This document shows positions 42,903 to 51,600 of a stretch of 64,000 bases of DNA, piece after piece. The stretch covers positions 248,001 to 312,000 of the forward strand of contig NZ_VCIW01000005.1 of NCBI RefSeq assembly GCF_005765165.1. The letters are read 5' to 3'. The stretch comes from Paenibacillus antri. Its GTDB lineage: Bacteria > Bacillota > Bacilli > Paenibacillales > YIM-B00363. The notes under the pieces were generated by a model. That model was not told the DNA's origin, made no database searches, and saw only the letters and a program-made list of their open reading frames with translations. The position numbers were made by a program, and so were the translations under genes. Position 1 is the first letter of the stretch. Every line of letters starts with the position of its first letter.

Positions 42903-44578
42903 GCGCGGTCCGCAAAGCGTTCGCTCTGACGCTCGCATGCTTGCTGTTTCTCGGCTTCGCGGCGCCGACGCCGCGGGCGAACGCGGCTGTCGTCACGCAG
43001 TTCAATATTTTCTTCGACGAAAACTATCTGATCGCCGGACTTCCGTATTCCGCGAATTTTACGAGCGACCGGCATCAGACGACGCAATTCGTCTCCTCTT
43101 ACCAATACTCCACGAATAACGGTCTCAATTGGCAATCCTTAACGTTGCAAGACGCCGAGTGGGTAACGTTCAGCTTGCCGATCGACCCGAATGTGACGTC
43201 GGCGCACATCCGCGTAAGCGTCGATTTCATTCCGTTGCTCGGATCGAGAACGTATTCGGAGAAGACGATCGGTCCGATCCCGATTCTTCAGCCGGGCGAT
43301 CCGTCGGATTTCAAGGCGACGCCGAACGACGACGGGACGGTGACGCTGCGATGGAGCGACAATGCCAACATGGAGTCTTCTTACCGGATCGTGCGCTCCG
43401 GACCCGACGGCGACAAGACGTTCGACGTGCCGAACACGACGGATCATATCGGTCCGCTTACGTACGTCGATAAAGATACGAACACGGCCAAGAGCACGAT
43501 CTACGTATACTCGCTCACGCCTGTAATCGACCGCTACGACCTGCCGGAAGATATTCGGCCCGGGGTCGTCTGGACGACGGTGAAGACGAAGGCGCCGATC
43601 CGGCCGATCGATGCGATCGTGAAGGACGTTCCGATTCTTATCCAGAAGCCGCCGGGGAACTTCGACATCTATCGAATCGATCCGGAGCTCAGCGCGAACA
43701 TCTCCGATTATTTGGGTAAATTCGATATTGCGCCGACGGAGGAGTTGCCGCCTGCGGTGAGCGGCGTCCGGCTGGATCAGACGTCCGTCGCGCTGCTCGT
43801 CGGGGAGGGTCAGACGCTGCTCGCGGACGTGTCGCCCGCCGACGCGCCCGACCGAACCGTCCTCTGGAGCAGCGACCGTCCGGATATCGCCGAGGTGGAC
43901 GGTTCGGGCAAGGTGACGGGCAAATCGCCGGGTATCGCGCGAATTTCCGCCGCGACGAAGGTCGGCGGCTTTACCGCAGTCTGTATCGTAACGGTCGTAG
44001 GGGATGCCTCTCCTCCGACACCGCCCGTGCTTCCGGTCGTCGACTTCCCTGATCTCACGGGGCATCCATCGAAGATCGAAGTCGAGAAGGCGGTGTCGTA
44101 CGGCGTTGTCAAGGGCTATGAAGACGGCACGTTCCGGCCTGACGGCAGCGTCACACGCGCGGAGTTTGCGAGCATGCTGGTACGCGCACTGCAGCCGGAA
44201 GGGGAAGGGGCGCCGCTCGCCTTCGATGATAACGCCATGATCGGGGACTGGGCGGTTCCGGCGGTGCGGAAGGCCGTAGCGCTCGGCCTTGTCAAGGGTT
44301 ATGAAGACGGCACGTTCCGGCCGAACGCCACCATCACGCATGCGGAGATGATCGCGATGGTCGTTCGCGCTTCCGGTAGTCTTGCGGTCGATACGGGGAG
44401 CACCGGCTTCGCCGACGACGCGGACATCCCGGACTGGGCGAAGCCGTCCGTCAACGCGGCGCAGGAGACCGGCATTATTATCGTCGGCGGGCTGCCGAAC
44501 GAGCGATTCTCGCCGCATGCGCAGACGACCCGCGCCGAAGCCGCTGCAGCCATCGTCCGGATGCTGGAAATTCAATAA
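42899..44578 (+). CDS. S-layer-homology surface protein with fibronectin-III-like and Big_2 domains
   Basis: This 559-residue secreted protein has a signal peptide ending ANAA near residue 30. It continues with a beta domain, an Fn3-like module (PSDFKATPNDDGTVTLRW), a Big_2 domain (VRLDQTSVALLVGEGQTLLAD, then ITAxS-like KSPGIARISAATKVGG), and three SLH repeats at the C-terminus (VKGYEDGTFRPDGSVTRAEF, VKGYEDGTFRPNATITHAEM and ERFSPHAQTTRAEAAAAIVR). SLH repeats anchor proteins to pyruvylated cell-wall polymer. It overlaps the stalk-domain gene by 4 bp, so the two probably work together at the surface. Confidence 0.93.
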   Translation: MSAVRKAFALTLACLLFLGFAAPTPRANAAVVTQFNIFFDENYLIAGLPYSANFTSDRHQTTQFVSSYQYSTNNGLNWQSLTLQDAEWVTFSLPIDPNVTSAHIRVSVDFIPLLGSRTYSEKTIGPIPILQPGDPSDFKATPNDDGTVTLRWSDNANMESSYRIVRSGPDGDKTFDVPNTTDHIGPLTYVDKDTNTAKSTIYVYSLTPVIDRYDLPEDIRPGVVWTTVKTKAPIRPIDAIVKDVPILIQKPPGNFDIYRIDPELSANISDYLGKFDIAPTEELPPAVSGVRLDQTSVALLVGEGQTLLADVSPADAPDRTVLWSSDRPDIAEVDGSGKVTGKSPGIARISAATKVGGFTAVCIVTVVGDASPPTPPVLPVVDFPDLTGHPSKIEVEKAVSYGVVKGYEDGTFRPDGSVTRAEFASMLVRALQPEGEGAPLAFDDNAMIGDWAVPAVRKAVALGLVKGYEDGTFRPNATITHAEMIAMVVRASGSLAVDTGSTGFADDADIPDWAKPSVNAAQETGIIIVGGLPNERFSPHAQTTRAEAAAAIVRMLEIQ

Positions 44579-44592
44579 GAAATCACGAACCC

Positions 44593-44623
44593 GACGGCCG
44601 ACTATCGGCCGTCTATTCTTTGT
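44593..44623 (+). terminator. Terminator after the SLH protein gene
   Basis: GACGGCCGA (44593-44601) pairs perfectly with TCGGCCGTC (44605-44613), 3-base loop, then TATTCTTTG. Confidence 0.85.
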
Positions 44624-44640
44624 TAGGTCTTTCGCAAGAA

Positions 44641-44690
44641 ATTAGTTGCAATAACAACCTATTAGGTGTATTGTTGTATTAGTTGCAATA
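44641..44690. promoter_or_regulatory. Repeated operator-like motifs upstream of the marR gene
   Basis: ATTAGTTGCAATA occurs twice (44641-44653 and 44678-44690), 37 bases apart. Between them lies the palindrome ACCTATTAGGT (44657-44667). This arrangement fits autoregulation by the MarR protein encoded just downstream. Confidence 0.55.
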
Positions 44691-44714
44691 GCATCCTATA
44701 TAGGGAGGAATAAT

Positions 44715-45176
44715 GTGAGCGAACACTGGAGGCAGGATGACAAGCGCGCAGCGGAATCGCACGGTCAATATATCTCGGCCATCTACCGACACATGCAGGT
44801 GGCGATCTCATCCGAGTTGGCACCATATCGAATCGGAAGCGGACAGTATATTTTTCTAATGGCGATAGCGTTCCGGCAACCCATCACCCAAAAGGAGTTA
44901 AGCAAGAACCTGCTCATCGACAAAACAACGACAGCCAAAGCGATTACCAAGCTGGAAGCAGAAGGTTATGTAAGGAGGGAAGCCGATCCTGCCGACAACC
45001 GCTATCATTTGCTCTATTTGACGGATTCCGGACGCGAGGTGGTACCTAGGGTGCAGGAAGCGCTGGCCCGCGTTAAGAACAAAACGCGGAAAGGGATGAC
45101 CGACGAAGAGTATGACTTGTTAATGAGCTTGCTGAAAATCGTGCTTCGCAATCTAACCGAGCAGGAGGGGACGTAA
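44715..45176 (+). CDS. MarR-family transcriptional regulator
   Basis: This 153-residue winged-helix repressor shows helix-turn-helix KELSKNLLIDKTTTAKAITKLEAEGYV, wing READPADNRYHLLYLTDSGREV and a C-terminal dimerisation helix. The GTG start has GGGAGG 6 bases upstream. It precedes a haloalkane dehalogenase-like gene by 109 bp and is likely to control it and itself. The inducer is unknown. Confidence 0.93.
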   Translation: MSEHWRQDDKRAAESHGQYISAIYRHMQVAISSELAPYRIGSGQYIFLMAIAFRQPITQKELSKNLLIDKTTTAKAITKLEAEGYVRREADPADNRYHLLYLTDSGREVVPRVQEALARVKNKTRKGMTDEEYDLLMSLLKIVLRNLTEQEGT

Positions 45177-45285
45177 TGATCAGCGGATACGGGAGAACGG
45201 ACTTGACGGAACAACTGTCGACTTGGGCGCTATCGAGTTAGCGCGTTCAAAATATGACCTAACAATATCAAAAGGGAGATGAAAC

Positions 45286-46179
45286 ATGATTAACGAGGCA
45301 TTCCCTTACGAAAAAAAACGCATACAAGTATTCGAATCGGAGATGGCATACGTGGAGGAAGGAAGCGGCGACCCAATCGTCTTCCTGCACGGCAATCCGG
45401 CATCCTCCTATCTCTGGCGCAACATTATTCCTTACGCCAAGAAATTTGGCCGCTGCATTGCGCCCGATCTCATTGGAATGGGGGATTCCGCGAAGCTTCC
45501 GGAGAGCGGGCCTCACGCGTACACCTTCGTCCAACACCGCCGCTACCTTGACAAGTTACTCGAACAGCTTGACGTAGGCGAGCGTGTAACTTTCGTAGTG
45601 CACGACTGGGGGGCGGTACTAGGTTTCGACTGGAGTAAGCGCCATTCCGACGCGGTCAAAGGCATCGCTTACATGGAGGCGATTATTAAGCCTCGCAGTT
45701 GGGTTGAAATGCCGGAGAACGGGCGGAAAGTCTTCCAATCGCTCCGGACGCCCGAAGGAGAGAAGATGGTGCTGGAGCAAAATTCGTTCATTGAGTTCAA
45801 CCTGCCGGTCAACATATTGCGCAAGCTGTCGGAAGAAGAGATGGCACAGTACCGTCGACCGTTCCTTGCGCCGGGCGAAAGCCGCCGTCCAATGCTCAGT
45901 TGGGCACGCCAACTTCCGTTCGACGGAGATCCGGCCGATGTAACGGAGATTGTCGTCGCAAACGGGGAATGGTTGGCGCACAGCACGGTTCCCAAACTAT
46001 TCGTTCAATGCGATCCCGGCTTATTGCCTCAATCCCACATCGATTTCTGCAGAACATGGCCATCGCAGACCGAAGTTACTGTGCCGGGACGCCACTATCC
46101 CCAAGAAGACGCACCCGATAAAGTTGGAGAAGCGCTTGCCATATGGCTGAACGATATACGTTGCCGCCATAACACATGA
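45286..46179 (+). CDS. Haloalkane dehalogenase
   Basis: This 297-residue alpha/beta hydrolase has the dehalogenase active site: nucleophile Asp107 followed by Trp108 (VVHDWGAVLG), halide-binding Asn37 (LHGNPASSYLW), catalytic acid Glu131 (YMEAIIKP) and base His270 (GRHYPQED). The Asp-His-Glu triad and Asn-Trp halide pair are those of subfamily HLD-II (DhaA/LinB type). Such enzymes cleave carbon-halogen bonds by hydrolysis. The ATG has AAAAGGGAGA upstream. It sits behind a MarR repressor, suggesting induction by a substrate or related toxic compound. Confidence 0.9.
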   Translation: MINEAFPYEKKRIQVFESEMAYVEEGSGDPIVFLHGNPASSYLWRNIIPYAKKFGRCIAPDLIGMGDSAKLPESGPHAYTFVQHRRYLDKLLEQLDVGERVTFVVHDWGAVLGFDWSKRHSDAVKGIAYMEAIIKPRSWVEMPENGRKVFQSLRTPEGEKMVLEQNSFIEFNLPVNILRKLSEEEMAQYRRPFLAPGESRRPMLSWARQLPFDGDPADVTEIVVANGEWLAHSTVPKLFVQCDPGLLPQSHIDFCRTWPSQTEVTVPGRHYPQEDAPDKVGEALAIWLNDIRCRHNT

Positions 46180-46195
46180 AACGAGGTTACAACAG

Positions 46196-46693
46196 ATGGA
46201 AAGCAAATTGCCTTTATTTATCGTAACGGGTGCAAGCGGTTCTGGGAAAACATATGTCATCAAGGAATTACGGAGAATGATGCCGGAATATGATATTTTT
46301 GACCCTGATCATCTTATTGAATTTATTGGGCATGATTGGGAGAAAATGCGGAATATTTGGCTGCGGGTTGCAAGAAACATTGCTCAAAGCGGACGCATGA
46401 CTATCATATGCGGAACGTTGATGCCTTGGGATATTGAAAAGTGCGTGGATTTCCATTTCTTTAAGCATGTGTATTATATAAATCTACATTGCGATGAAGT
46501 AACACGCGAGAAACGGTTGCGCGAAAGAAATTGGTCGGACGAAGAAATACAAAACCACAAACACTTCGCAAAACGATTGCTTGAGATTGCCGACGAGGTT
46601 TATAACCCGCCTATGCCTACGATTGATACAACGGATACGGATGTAACCGTCGTCGCCTCCCGGATAAAAGAGTGGGTACTCCAATATACTTGA
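46196..46693 (+). CDS. P-loop nucleotide kinase-like protein
   Basis: This 165-residue protein has an N-terminal Walker A (GASGSGKT, residues about 12-19), a lid-like DEVTREKRLRERNWSDEEIQNH with Arg residues, and a short length typical of small-molecule or nucleoside kinases. No signal or membrane segment is present. GAGG lies upstream of the ATG. It follows the dehalogenase by 16 bp and may be co-transcribed, but no link in function is evident. The substrate is unknown. Confidence 0.8.
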   Translation: MESKLPLFIVTGASGSGKTYVIKELRRMMPEYDIFDPDHLIEFIGHDWEKMRNIWLRVARNIAQSGRMTIICGTLMPWDIEKCVDFHFFKHVYYINLHCDEVTREKRLRERNWSDEEIQNHKHFAKRLLEIADEVYNPPMPTIDTTDTDVTVVASRIKEWVLQYT

Positions 46694-46704
46694 CCCAAAC
46701 AAAA

Positions 46705-46730
46705 CGAGGCCCCTTCAAAAAGGGGCCTCG
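46705..46730 (-). terminator. Terminator of the minus-strand sigma-binding protein operon
   Basis: The 11-bp perfect stem CGAGGCCCCTT / AAGGGGCCTCG has a CAAA loop. On the minus strand the stem runs into TTTTGTTT, so it serves the operon ending at 46736; it may also stop + strand transcripts. Confidence 0.88.
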
Positions 46731-46735
46731 CAATA

Positions 46736-47872
46736 TTACGCAAATCGAGTCCAAGATTTCAAGGTTTGAGCGACGTCCGCGCCTTCCGTGATCATCCGGT
46801 GGATGTCTTCATTGATTAATTGGCGGGAGGAGTTCCACTTCTCGCTGATGTAGAAGCCGCTCGTTTGCACGCGATCCAGTTCTTGTACGTAACGCGACCA
46901 AATCGGGTGCTGCGTCATGCCGCTTGCGTCCGCCAGAGAGCGAGTGACGGGTAGCGTGCGCGCCGATTCCGGGCGGAAAGGCTCGCGGCGGTCCAACGCG
47001 TAGCGTCGCAGAAACTCCCAAGCGAGACGCGGCTGCCTCGATTTCGTCGTTACCCCTGCGGCCCCCATATATATCATGTTGGACTGCTCGCCGCCTGGCA
47101 TATTCGGCAATCCGACGACGCCATATCGGTCGGATAGCCCGTGAATGACGACGCCGCCTGCAAACCAGGTAAACCCGAAAATCATCGCGAAGCCTTGATG
47201 CAGCTCGCCTGCTTCCGAAGGCTCTCCAGGATTGCGGATGACGCGATGCACTCGATAGGCGTCGATCAGCTTCCGGAATGCCTCAATAACGGCTGGCTGA
47301 TCCACGTAACCTCGCGCGGTGGAGCCGTCAGCGGACAAGTATCGACCTCCGTTCCGCATCACGAAGGGCTCGTACTCCTCGATATCGACGCCGAAGCCGA
47401 AGCCGAATTGGCGCGCCACCCCGTTTTCGCCCCGGATCGTGAGCTGCTTCGCCATGGCTATCATGTCGTCCCATGTCCAATCGTCCGTCGGATAGGGGAG
47501 TCCTGCGGCATCGAACATGTCTTTCCGATACAGAATGAGCGGAAGCGCGACATCCACGGGCAATCCAGGCAAATTACCGTCTTTGCAAGCGACTCGCATG
47601 AGTCCCGAGTTCAAATCCTCCATTAGACCCGGTACCTCCTCCGCGTAAGGGAGCAGATCGACGAACATGCCTTTGTAGTTGAAAAGAGCCCACCCGCCGG
47701 ATTCGATAATATCCGGAGCTTCGTCCGATTTATAGGCTTGCATTAATTCGTAATGGTCGGTCGCTTGCTCCAGAACGATTTGTACTTCGGGATAATCGCG
47801 CTCGAAGGAAGCCTTCGCGTCCATGAGGTTGTGCAAGTGGTGAAAGTCCGTCATCAATCGAATTGTCGTCAT
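46736..47872 (-). CDS. Second substrate-binding-protein-like protein without signal peptide
   Basis: This protein is 378 residues from ATG 47872. The frame is open further upstream, but that part lies inside the sigma factor gene. The fold is family 1 solute-binding type (MTTIRLMTDFHHLHNLMDAK, then ERDYPEVQIVLEQATDHYEL; SDEAPDIIESGGWALFNYKG; DDWTWDDMIAMAKQLTIRG; AAGVTTKSRQPRLAWEFLRRY). It lacks any export signal and begins at the first strand, like the protein at 36419. It starts 5 bp after the sigma factor stop, so the two are co-translated. An intracellular sensing role partnered with the sigma factor is inferred. Confidence 0.82.
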   Translation of the reverse strand: MTTIRLMTDFHHLHNLMDAKASFERDYPEVQIVLEQATDHYELMQAYKSDEAPDIIESGGWALFNYKGMFVDLLPYAEEVPGLMEDLNSGLMRVACKDGNLPGLPVDVALPLILYRKDMFDAAGLPYPTDDWTWDDMIAMAKQLTIRGENGVARQFGFGFGVDIEEYEPFVMRNGGRYLSADGSTARGYVDQPAVIEAFRKLIDAYRVHRVIRNPGEPSEAGELHQGFAMIFGFTWFAGGVVIHGLSDRYGVVGLPNMPGGEQSNMIYMGAAGVTTKSRQPRLAWEFLRRYALDRREPFRPESARTLPVTRSLADASGMTQHPIWSRYVQELDRVQTSGFYISEKWNSSRQLINEDIHRMITEGADVAQTLKSWTRFA

Positions 47873-47877
47873 TTCGC

Positions 47878-49680
47878 TCAAAGTGATTTCCCCTTCTCCA
47901 ATTGGTCGACTGCTTTTTCCAAGTAACCGATCGCTGCGGCTTCGAAGGCTTTGGCTTGCTCGAGCCATACCGCGCATTTCTCGCAATGCTCGGGAGACAG
48001 CACCTCCGCCGTTCGCATGAACGGCACCGCAGCGCTGAACTCGCCCAAAGCTTCGCCGGCTTGTTCATACGCTTCCGAAGCGAGCAGCGCAAACCGCATC
48101 GCTTCGCCTTGCAGCGGGACGCCTCGCAAATAACGGGCGGCGTAGGATCTTGCCTGCGCATATACGGCAGCAAGCTGGCCGACCCCGTACCTGTTCGGCG
48201 GAATGGCGGGATCCCCGCGCATATGCCGGATCCATCGATCGTAAGCGGACAAGCCTGACGTATAAGATAAATATGCAGTCATCGGGCAATAGGCGCGCGG
48301 GTTTTTCGCATGCTCGACGGCACGGCGAATGCTGACCTCCGCCATATGCCGCCTCGCTGCATCTCTTGCATGTAAAGCGGGCAGCTTCACCGACTCTTCG
48401 ATCCGGTTGACCGACGCTAAAAACCGAACCGGGTTGAGGGCGATATCCTCGTAAGTCAACGTTTTGCCATCCGGCTTCATGACGTCGGTCAGTCGTACGG
48501 TTCGCTTTTCATCGTCGTAGCCGTAAATCAACGACCATTCGTGCACGTACGGCCTGGAAGCGGTCGTGTCGAAATAGATCACGGGTTTGCCGGCATCGAT
48601 CGCTCTGCGGATGAAAGGGATAACGGCTTCCTCGATCGGCAGCACGACCGGAAACCTCTCGACGGCTCCCAACAACGGTACCGGCGAATCCGCTAGTTGC
48701 CCGCACAGCAGGGAGACTTCGTATCCGAGCTCCTGCATGAACGACATTAGCGTTCGCCGCCAATCGAACATGTAGATGCCGTCCGCGAACGTCGTTTTAT
48801 CGGAAATCTGAATGCGAAAGGCGAAGCCGGATAGGCCCATTAACTCGGCGGTTTCCCGCTTGTCGCCTATCGCGGCGAGCAGATGTCCGATTCGATCGAC
48901 GAAGGATTGCATGACGGCATCCGATGCCGGCCATTCCGGCAATGGGAGCAGCCTGCTTTTGACCAATGCCATTCCTCCCTTGTCAGGTAGTAGGCCGAGA
49001 GAGACGCGGATGTGCTCTTGTCGCAGCTTTTGGCGGGAGCGGTGGATATAGGTATAGATGGAGCCAGTCGTCATCTGGTACATGGCGGCGATTTCGTCCG
49101 GACTCAACTGCTTGAAAAAGTACGCCTCGAAAATATCCCGCTCTTTGCGGTTCAAGCAGTTCAGCACCGAATGGATCGTCTCGTAGAGCTCTTTGCGCAT
49201 AAGAGACTCCGCGGGATCATGGACGTTCTTTGCCGCGTTAGCGGCCGTCCGCGTCAAATGGAAGAGCACGCTGTCCAAGTCGTCCCAATCCACCGAGTCC
49301 GCCTCGCTATCCGGCAAACCGAACGCCGCGAACGGTTTCTCCCGCTTGTACGGGCCGCCCCGCCGTAGACGCATGTTCGCTTGGTTGCGAACGATTTTAT
49401 GCAGCCAAGGCAGAAATCGGCTCGTATCGTGCAGTGAACCGATGTGCAGAAAGGCGCGAATGAGCGCGTCCTGAACGATGTCGTCGGCCATATGCGGATC
49501 CCCGGTCATCCGCTCGGCCCACATTTTCGCCTTGCTCCGATGCTGCTCAATCAATTCGCCGAACGCTTCCGTATCGCCCAACTGCGCTCTCTCCGCCAGC
49601 ATTCGGCGGCGGTCGACTTCATCCGCTTCCCCGCGATCGGTTTCAGCGTTGAAGTTGATGCTGTAATCGTAACTGCTCAC
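47878..49680 (-). CDS. ECF-type sigma factor with large C-terminal possible sensor domain
   Basis: This protein is 600 residues from GTG 49680, with GGAGGT 7 bases upstream; ATG 49749 with AAAGGTG is the alternative. Sigma region 2 (ELIEQHRSKAKMWAERMTGD, DDIVQDALIRAFLHIGSL, WLHKIVRNQANMRLRR) and region 4 (LNRKERDIFEAYFFKQLSPD, then MTTGSIYTYIHRSRQKLR) are clear. From about 235 a second part begins (AELMGLSGFAFRIQISD, FDWRRTLMSFMQELGYEVSLL) that resembles BtrH-N/C39-like papain-type folds without an obvious catalytic Cys. A helical TPR-like tail follows. No anti-sigma gene is adjacent. The C-terminal part probably controls sigma activity by binding a ligand. Confidence 0.85.
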   Translation of the reverse strand: MSSYDYSINFNAETDRGEADEVDRRRMLAERAQLGDTEAFGELIEQHRSKAKMWAERMTGDPHMADDIVQDALIRAFLHIGSLHDTSRFLPWLHKIVRNQANMRLRRGGPYKREKPFAAFGLPDSEADSVDWDDLDSVLFHLTRTAANAAKNVHDPAESLMRKELYETIHSVLNCLNRKERDIFEAYFFKQLSPDEIAAMYQMTTGSIYTYIHRSRQKLRQEHIRVSLGLLPDKGGMALVKSRLLPLPEWPASDAVMQSFVDRIGHLLAAIGDKRETAELMGLSGFAFRIQISDKTTFADGIYMFDWRRTLMSFMQELGYEVSLLCGQLADSPVPLLGAVERFPVVLPIEEAVIPFIRRAIDAGKPVIYFDTTASRPYVHEWSLIYGYDDEKRTVRLTDVMKPDGKTLTYEDIALNPVRFLASVNRIEESVKLPALHARDAARRHMAEVSIRRAVEHAKNPRAYCPMTAYLSYTSGLSAYDRWIRHMRGDPAIPPNRYGVGQLAAVYAQARSYAARYLRGVPLQGEAMRFALLASEAYEQAGEALGEFSAAVPFMRTAEVLSPEHCEKCAVWLEQAKAFEAAAIGYLEKAVDQLEKGKSL

Positions 49681-49933
49681 ATGTCCGACCTCCGTGTCTC
49701 CGCCTGCCCTCGATAAGTTAGATGCCAATCGCCGAAACGTTCTCAACACCTTTCTTTCATTTTAATGAATATCAGAAGAAAAAAATATGGAAAAAGTGCC
49801 AAATAGACGATCTCTACGCTGCGCGCACGCCGAAAACATCGCCTAGAAAAGTCGTGGAAGGGGAGCAGCGATTCGTCCAAAACTCCGGGCTGGAACAGCA
49901 GGTTGTACGTCCGCTGTCGGCGTCCTTTACAAT

Positions 49934-49953
49934 ATATATTGAACATATTTATT
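49934..49953. promoter_or_regulatory. AT-rich operator candidate, site A (upstream of the GntR/LacI-type gene)
   Basis: The 20-mer ATATATTGAACATATTTATT is 18/20 identical to the sequence at 51516-51535 in front of the mannosidase gene. A TATAAT (49990-49995) downstream may be the -10 of the regulator gene. Confidence 0.6.
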
Positions 49954-50031
49954 TTTACTGATAAATCTGATTATTCCAAAATAGCGTGGTATAATAATAC
50001 AAACCAAACTGCATGAAATGTGGTGAATCGG

Positions 50032-51195
50032 ATGAACACAACGGAAAGAACACCTTTGTATCAGATGGTCCAAGAGTATATACGAGACTTGATTGCGTCG
50101 CAAGAATTGAAGATAGGAGACCGTATTCCTACGGAAAAGGAATTGATGGAGCGGTTTGGAGTAAGTAAGATCACTGTCGTGAATGCCCTGTCCGGTTTGG
50201 TTAACGAAAGAATCATAACTAGGGTACCCGGAAAGGGGACTTTCGTAAGCGATCCTGAACATGAAATCCCGACGACTCTTAAAAGCGCGGTAAAGCGTGT
50301 CGAGGCAGCCAGCAGAGAAATGCGGACGCGGTTGATAGGCCTCATATTACCCAGCATTTATGACTATTTTACCATCCGACTTGTACAAGGTATTCAGCAA
50401 GCATTAAACGAGAATGGCTACCGATGCGTTATCTATTTCTCTGAAGGCGACATCGATAAGGAGAAAGAGGCCATCAAGACATGTAGGAAAATCGGAGTGG
50501 AAGGTTTATTGATTTTTCCGGTTGACGAGGAATTGTTTAACGAGGAAATTTTAAGCATGAAATTTGCGGGATTTCCGTTCGTACTCATCGACCGTTACCT
50601 TCCCGGGGTGGAAACTCATTATATAGCTTCAGACGGCAGGTTCGGGGTTGGCCTGGCCGTAAATTACTTGTGGGAGCTGGGGCATCGCGAAATCGCCATA
50701 TGTTCCGATTCGCCCTTACAAACCGTTACCGTTCAAGAGCGGATCGATGGATATATGAATGCCTTGAAGGAAAAAGGATCGCTAATTAACCCTGCCCACA
50801 TCGTAACCGGTTTTGAATTAGGAAACCTAGACCAGGTTGAAACACATCCGCTGTACCGTTATATCCAAAATCGAATGGCAACGGCCTACATCACACTAAA
50901 TGGAAGTCTTGGGGTGAAAATCTACGAGATTGCGCGTCAGGCCGGATTGAAGGTGCCCCAGGACATATCCATTATCAGTTTCGACGATCCGACCTCAATT
51001 ATCGAGGGATACGGCACTTTCACTCATGTCAAACAGTTTGAACGGGACATGGGCTACCGTGCGGCTTACACGCTGCACGAGGTCATTAACGGTGATGACG
51101 GTCAAAATGGAAAATACATAAAAACACTAGTGGAGCCGGAATTGGTCATCGGCGAGACGACGGGACAACGAATTCAACAACCGCCTAACGAATGA
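50032..51195 (+). CDS. GntR-type HTH regulator with LacI-like sugar-binding domain (AraR-like layout)
   Basis: This protein is 387 residues from ATG 50032. The N-terminal 70 residues are a GntR winged helix (YIRDLIASQELKIGDRIPTE, KELMERFGVSKITVVNALSG, then VPGKGTFV). From about residue 100 it is a periplasmic-binding-protein-like effector domain of the LacI/GalR class (GLILPSIYDYFTIRLVQGIQ, VLIDRYLPGVETHYIASDGRFGV, SIISFDDPTSI). This combination is that of AraR-like repressors. It is upstream of the mannosidase operon, and related motifs flank both. The predicted effector is a sugar. Confidence 0.92.
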   Translation: MNTTERTPLYQMVQEYIRDLIASQELKIGDRIPTEKELMERFGVSKITVVNALSGLVNERIITRVPGKGTFVSDPEHEIPTTLKSAVKRVEAASREMRTRLIGLILPSIYDYFTIRLVQGIQQALNENGYRCVIYFSEGDIDKEKEAIKTCRKIGVEGLLIFPVDEELFNEEILSMKFAGFPFVLIDRYLPGVETHYIASDGRFGVGLAVNYLWELGHREIAICSDSPLQTVTVQERIDGYMNALKEKGSLINPAHIVTGFELGNLDQVETHPLYRYIQNRMATAYITLNGSLGVKIYEIARQAGLKVPQDISIISFDDPTSIIEGYGTFTHVKQFERDMGYRAAYTLHEVINGDDGQNGKYIKTLVEPELVIGETTGQRIQQPPNE

Positions 51196-51283
51196 GTCCG
51201 ACGCTCATGTAAACCTCTAAAGAAGTCCCCAAAACAGATACAGAAATCCACTTCAAACTTCAAACAATTCACATCATTAATAT

Positions 51284-51309
51284 GTATATATTGAATAGGG
51301 TATATTATT
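51284..51309. promoter_or_regulatory. AT-rich operator candidate, site B
   Basis: TATATATTGAATAGGGTATA and the adjoining TTATT (51284-51309) carry the same TATATTGAA core as sites A and C. It lies between the regulator stop and its terminator. Confidence 0.4.
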
Positions 51310-51342
51310 TCCATAACATAAATACGCCTGAATAAAGGGTGG

Positions 51343-51373
51343 GGGTAAGCGGTCGCTTATCCTCTTCTTTATT
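51343..51373 (+). terminator. Terminator after the GntR/LacI-type gene
   Basis: GGGTAAGCG (51343-51351) pairs with CGCTTATCC (51354-51362) with one G-T pair, followed by TCTTCTTTATT. The rest of the 51196-51600 gap holds operator sites B and C and AT-rich sequence with no convincing gene. Confidence 0.7.
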
Positions 51374-51515
51374 ACCTACGGATCAGGATTCCTCCTCAAG
51401 ATCAATATCTCCCCCTTTTCATGCAAATCCACAATAAAATACCCACCAGAACCTTGTTTTCCGATATAAAGGTTACTTTATGCCTATATGAGGAAGCTAT
51501 AGAAAATTTCTCCCG

Positions 51516-51551
51516 ACATATTGAATATATTTATTAAATGGAATATATTAT
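51516..51551 (+). promoter_or_regulatory. Operator site C and likely promoter of the mannosidase operon
   Basis: ACATATTGAATATATTTATT (51516-51535) repeats site A with two changes. GAATATATT is repeated directly at 51523-51531 and 51541-51549. A -35 TTGAAT (51521-51526) and a -10 TATATT or TATTAT (51544-51551) overlap these repeats, so bound repressor would block polymerase. Confidence 0.6.
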
Positions 51552-51600
51552 AACCAAGGAAATGAAATCGCTTGCAAAGAAGGGGGGGGTCACTCGCTAT

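Noticed and set aside
43139-44575. 478-residue minus-strand open frame opposite the SLH protein gene
   Set aside because: Arg-rich shadow; the + strand reading has unmistakable SLH repeats.
45177-45242. 21-codon open frame overlapping the marR stop (TAATG)
   Set aside because: Too short, no recognisable sequence; the overlap alone is weak evidence.
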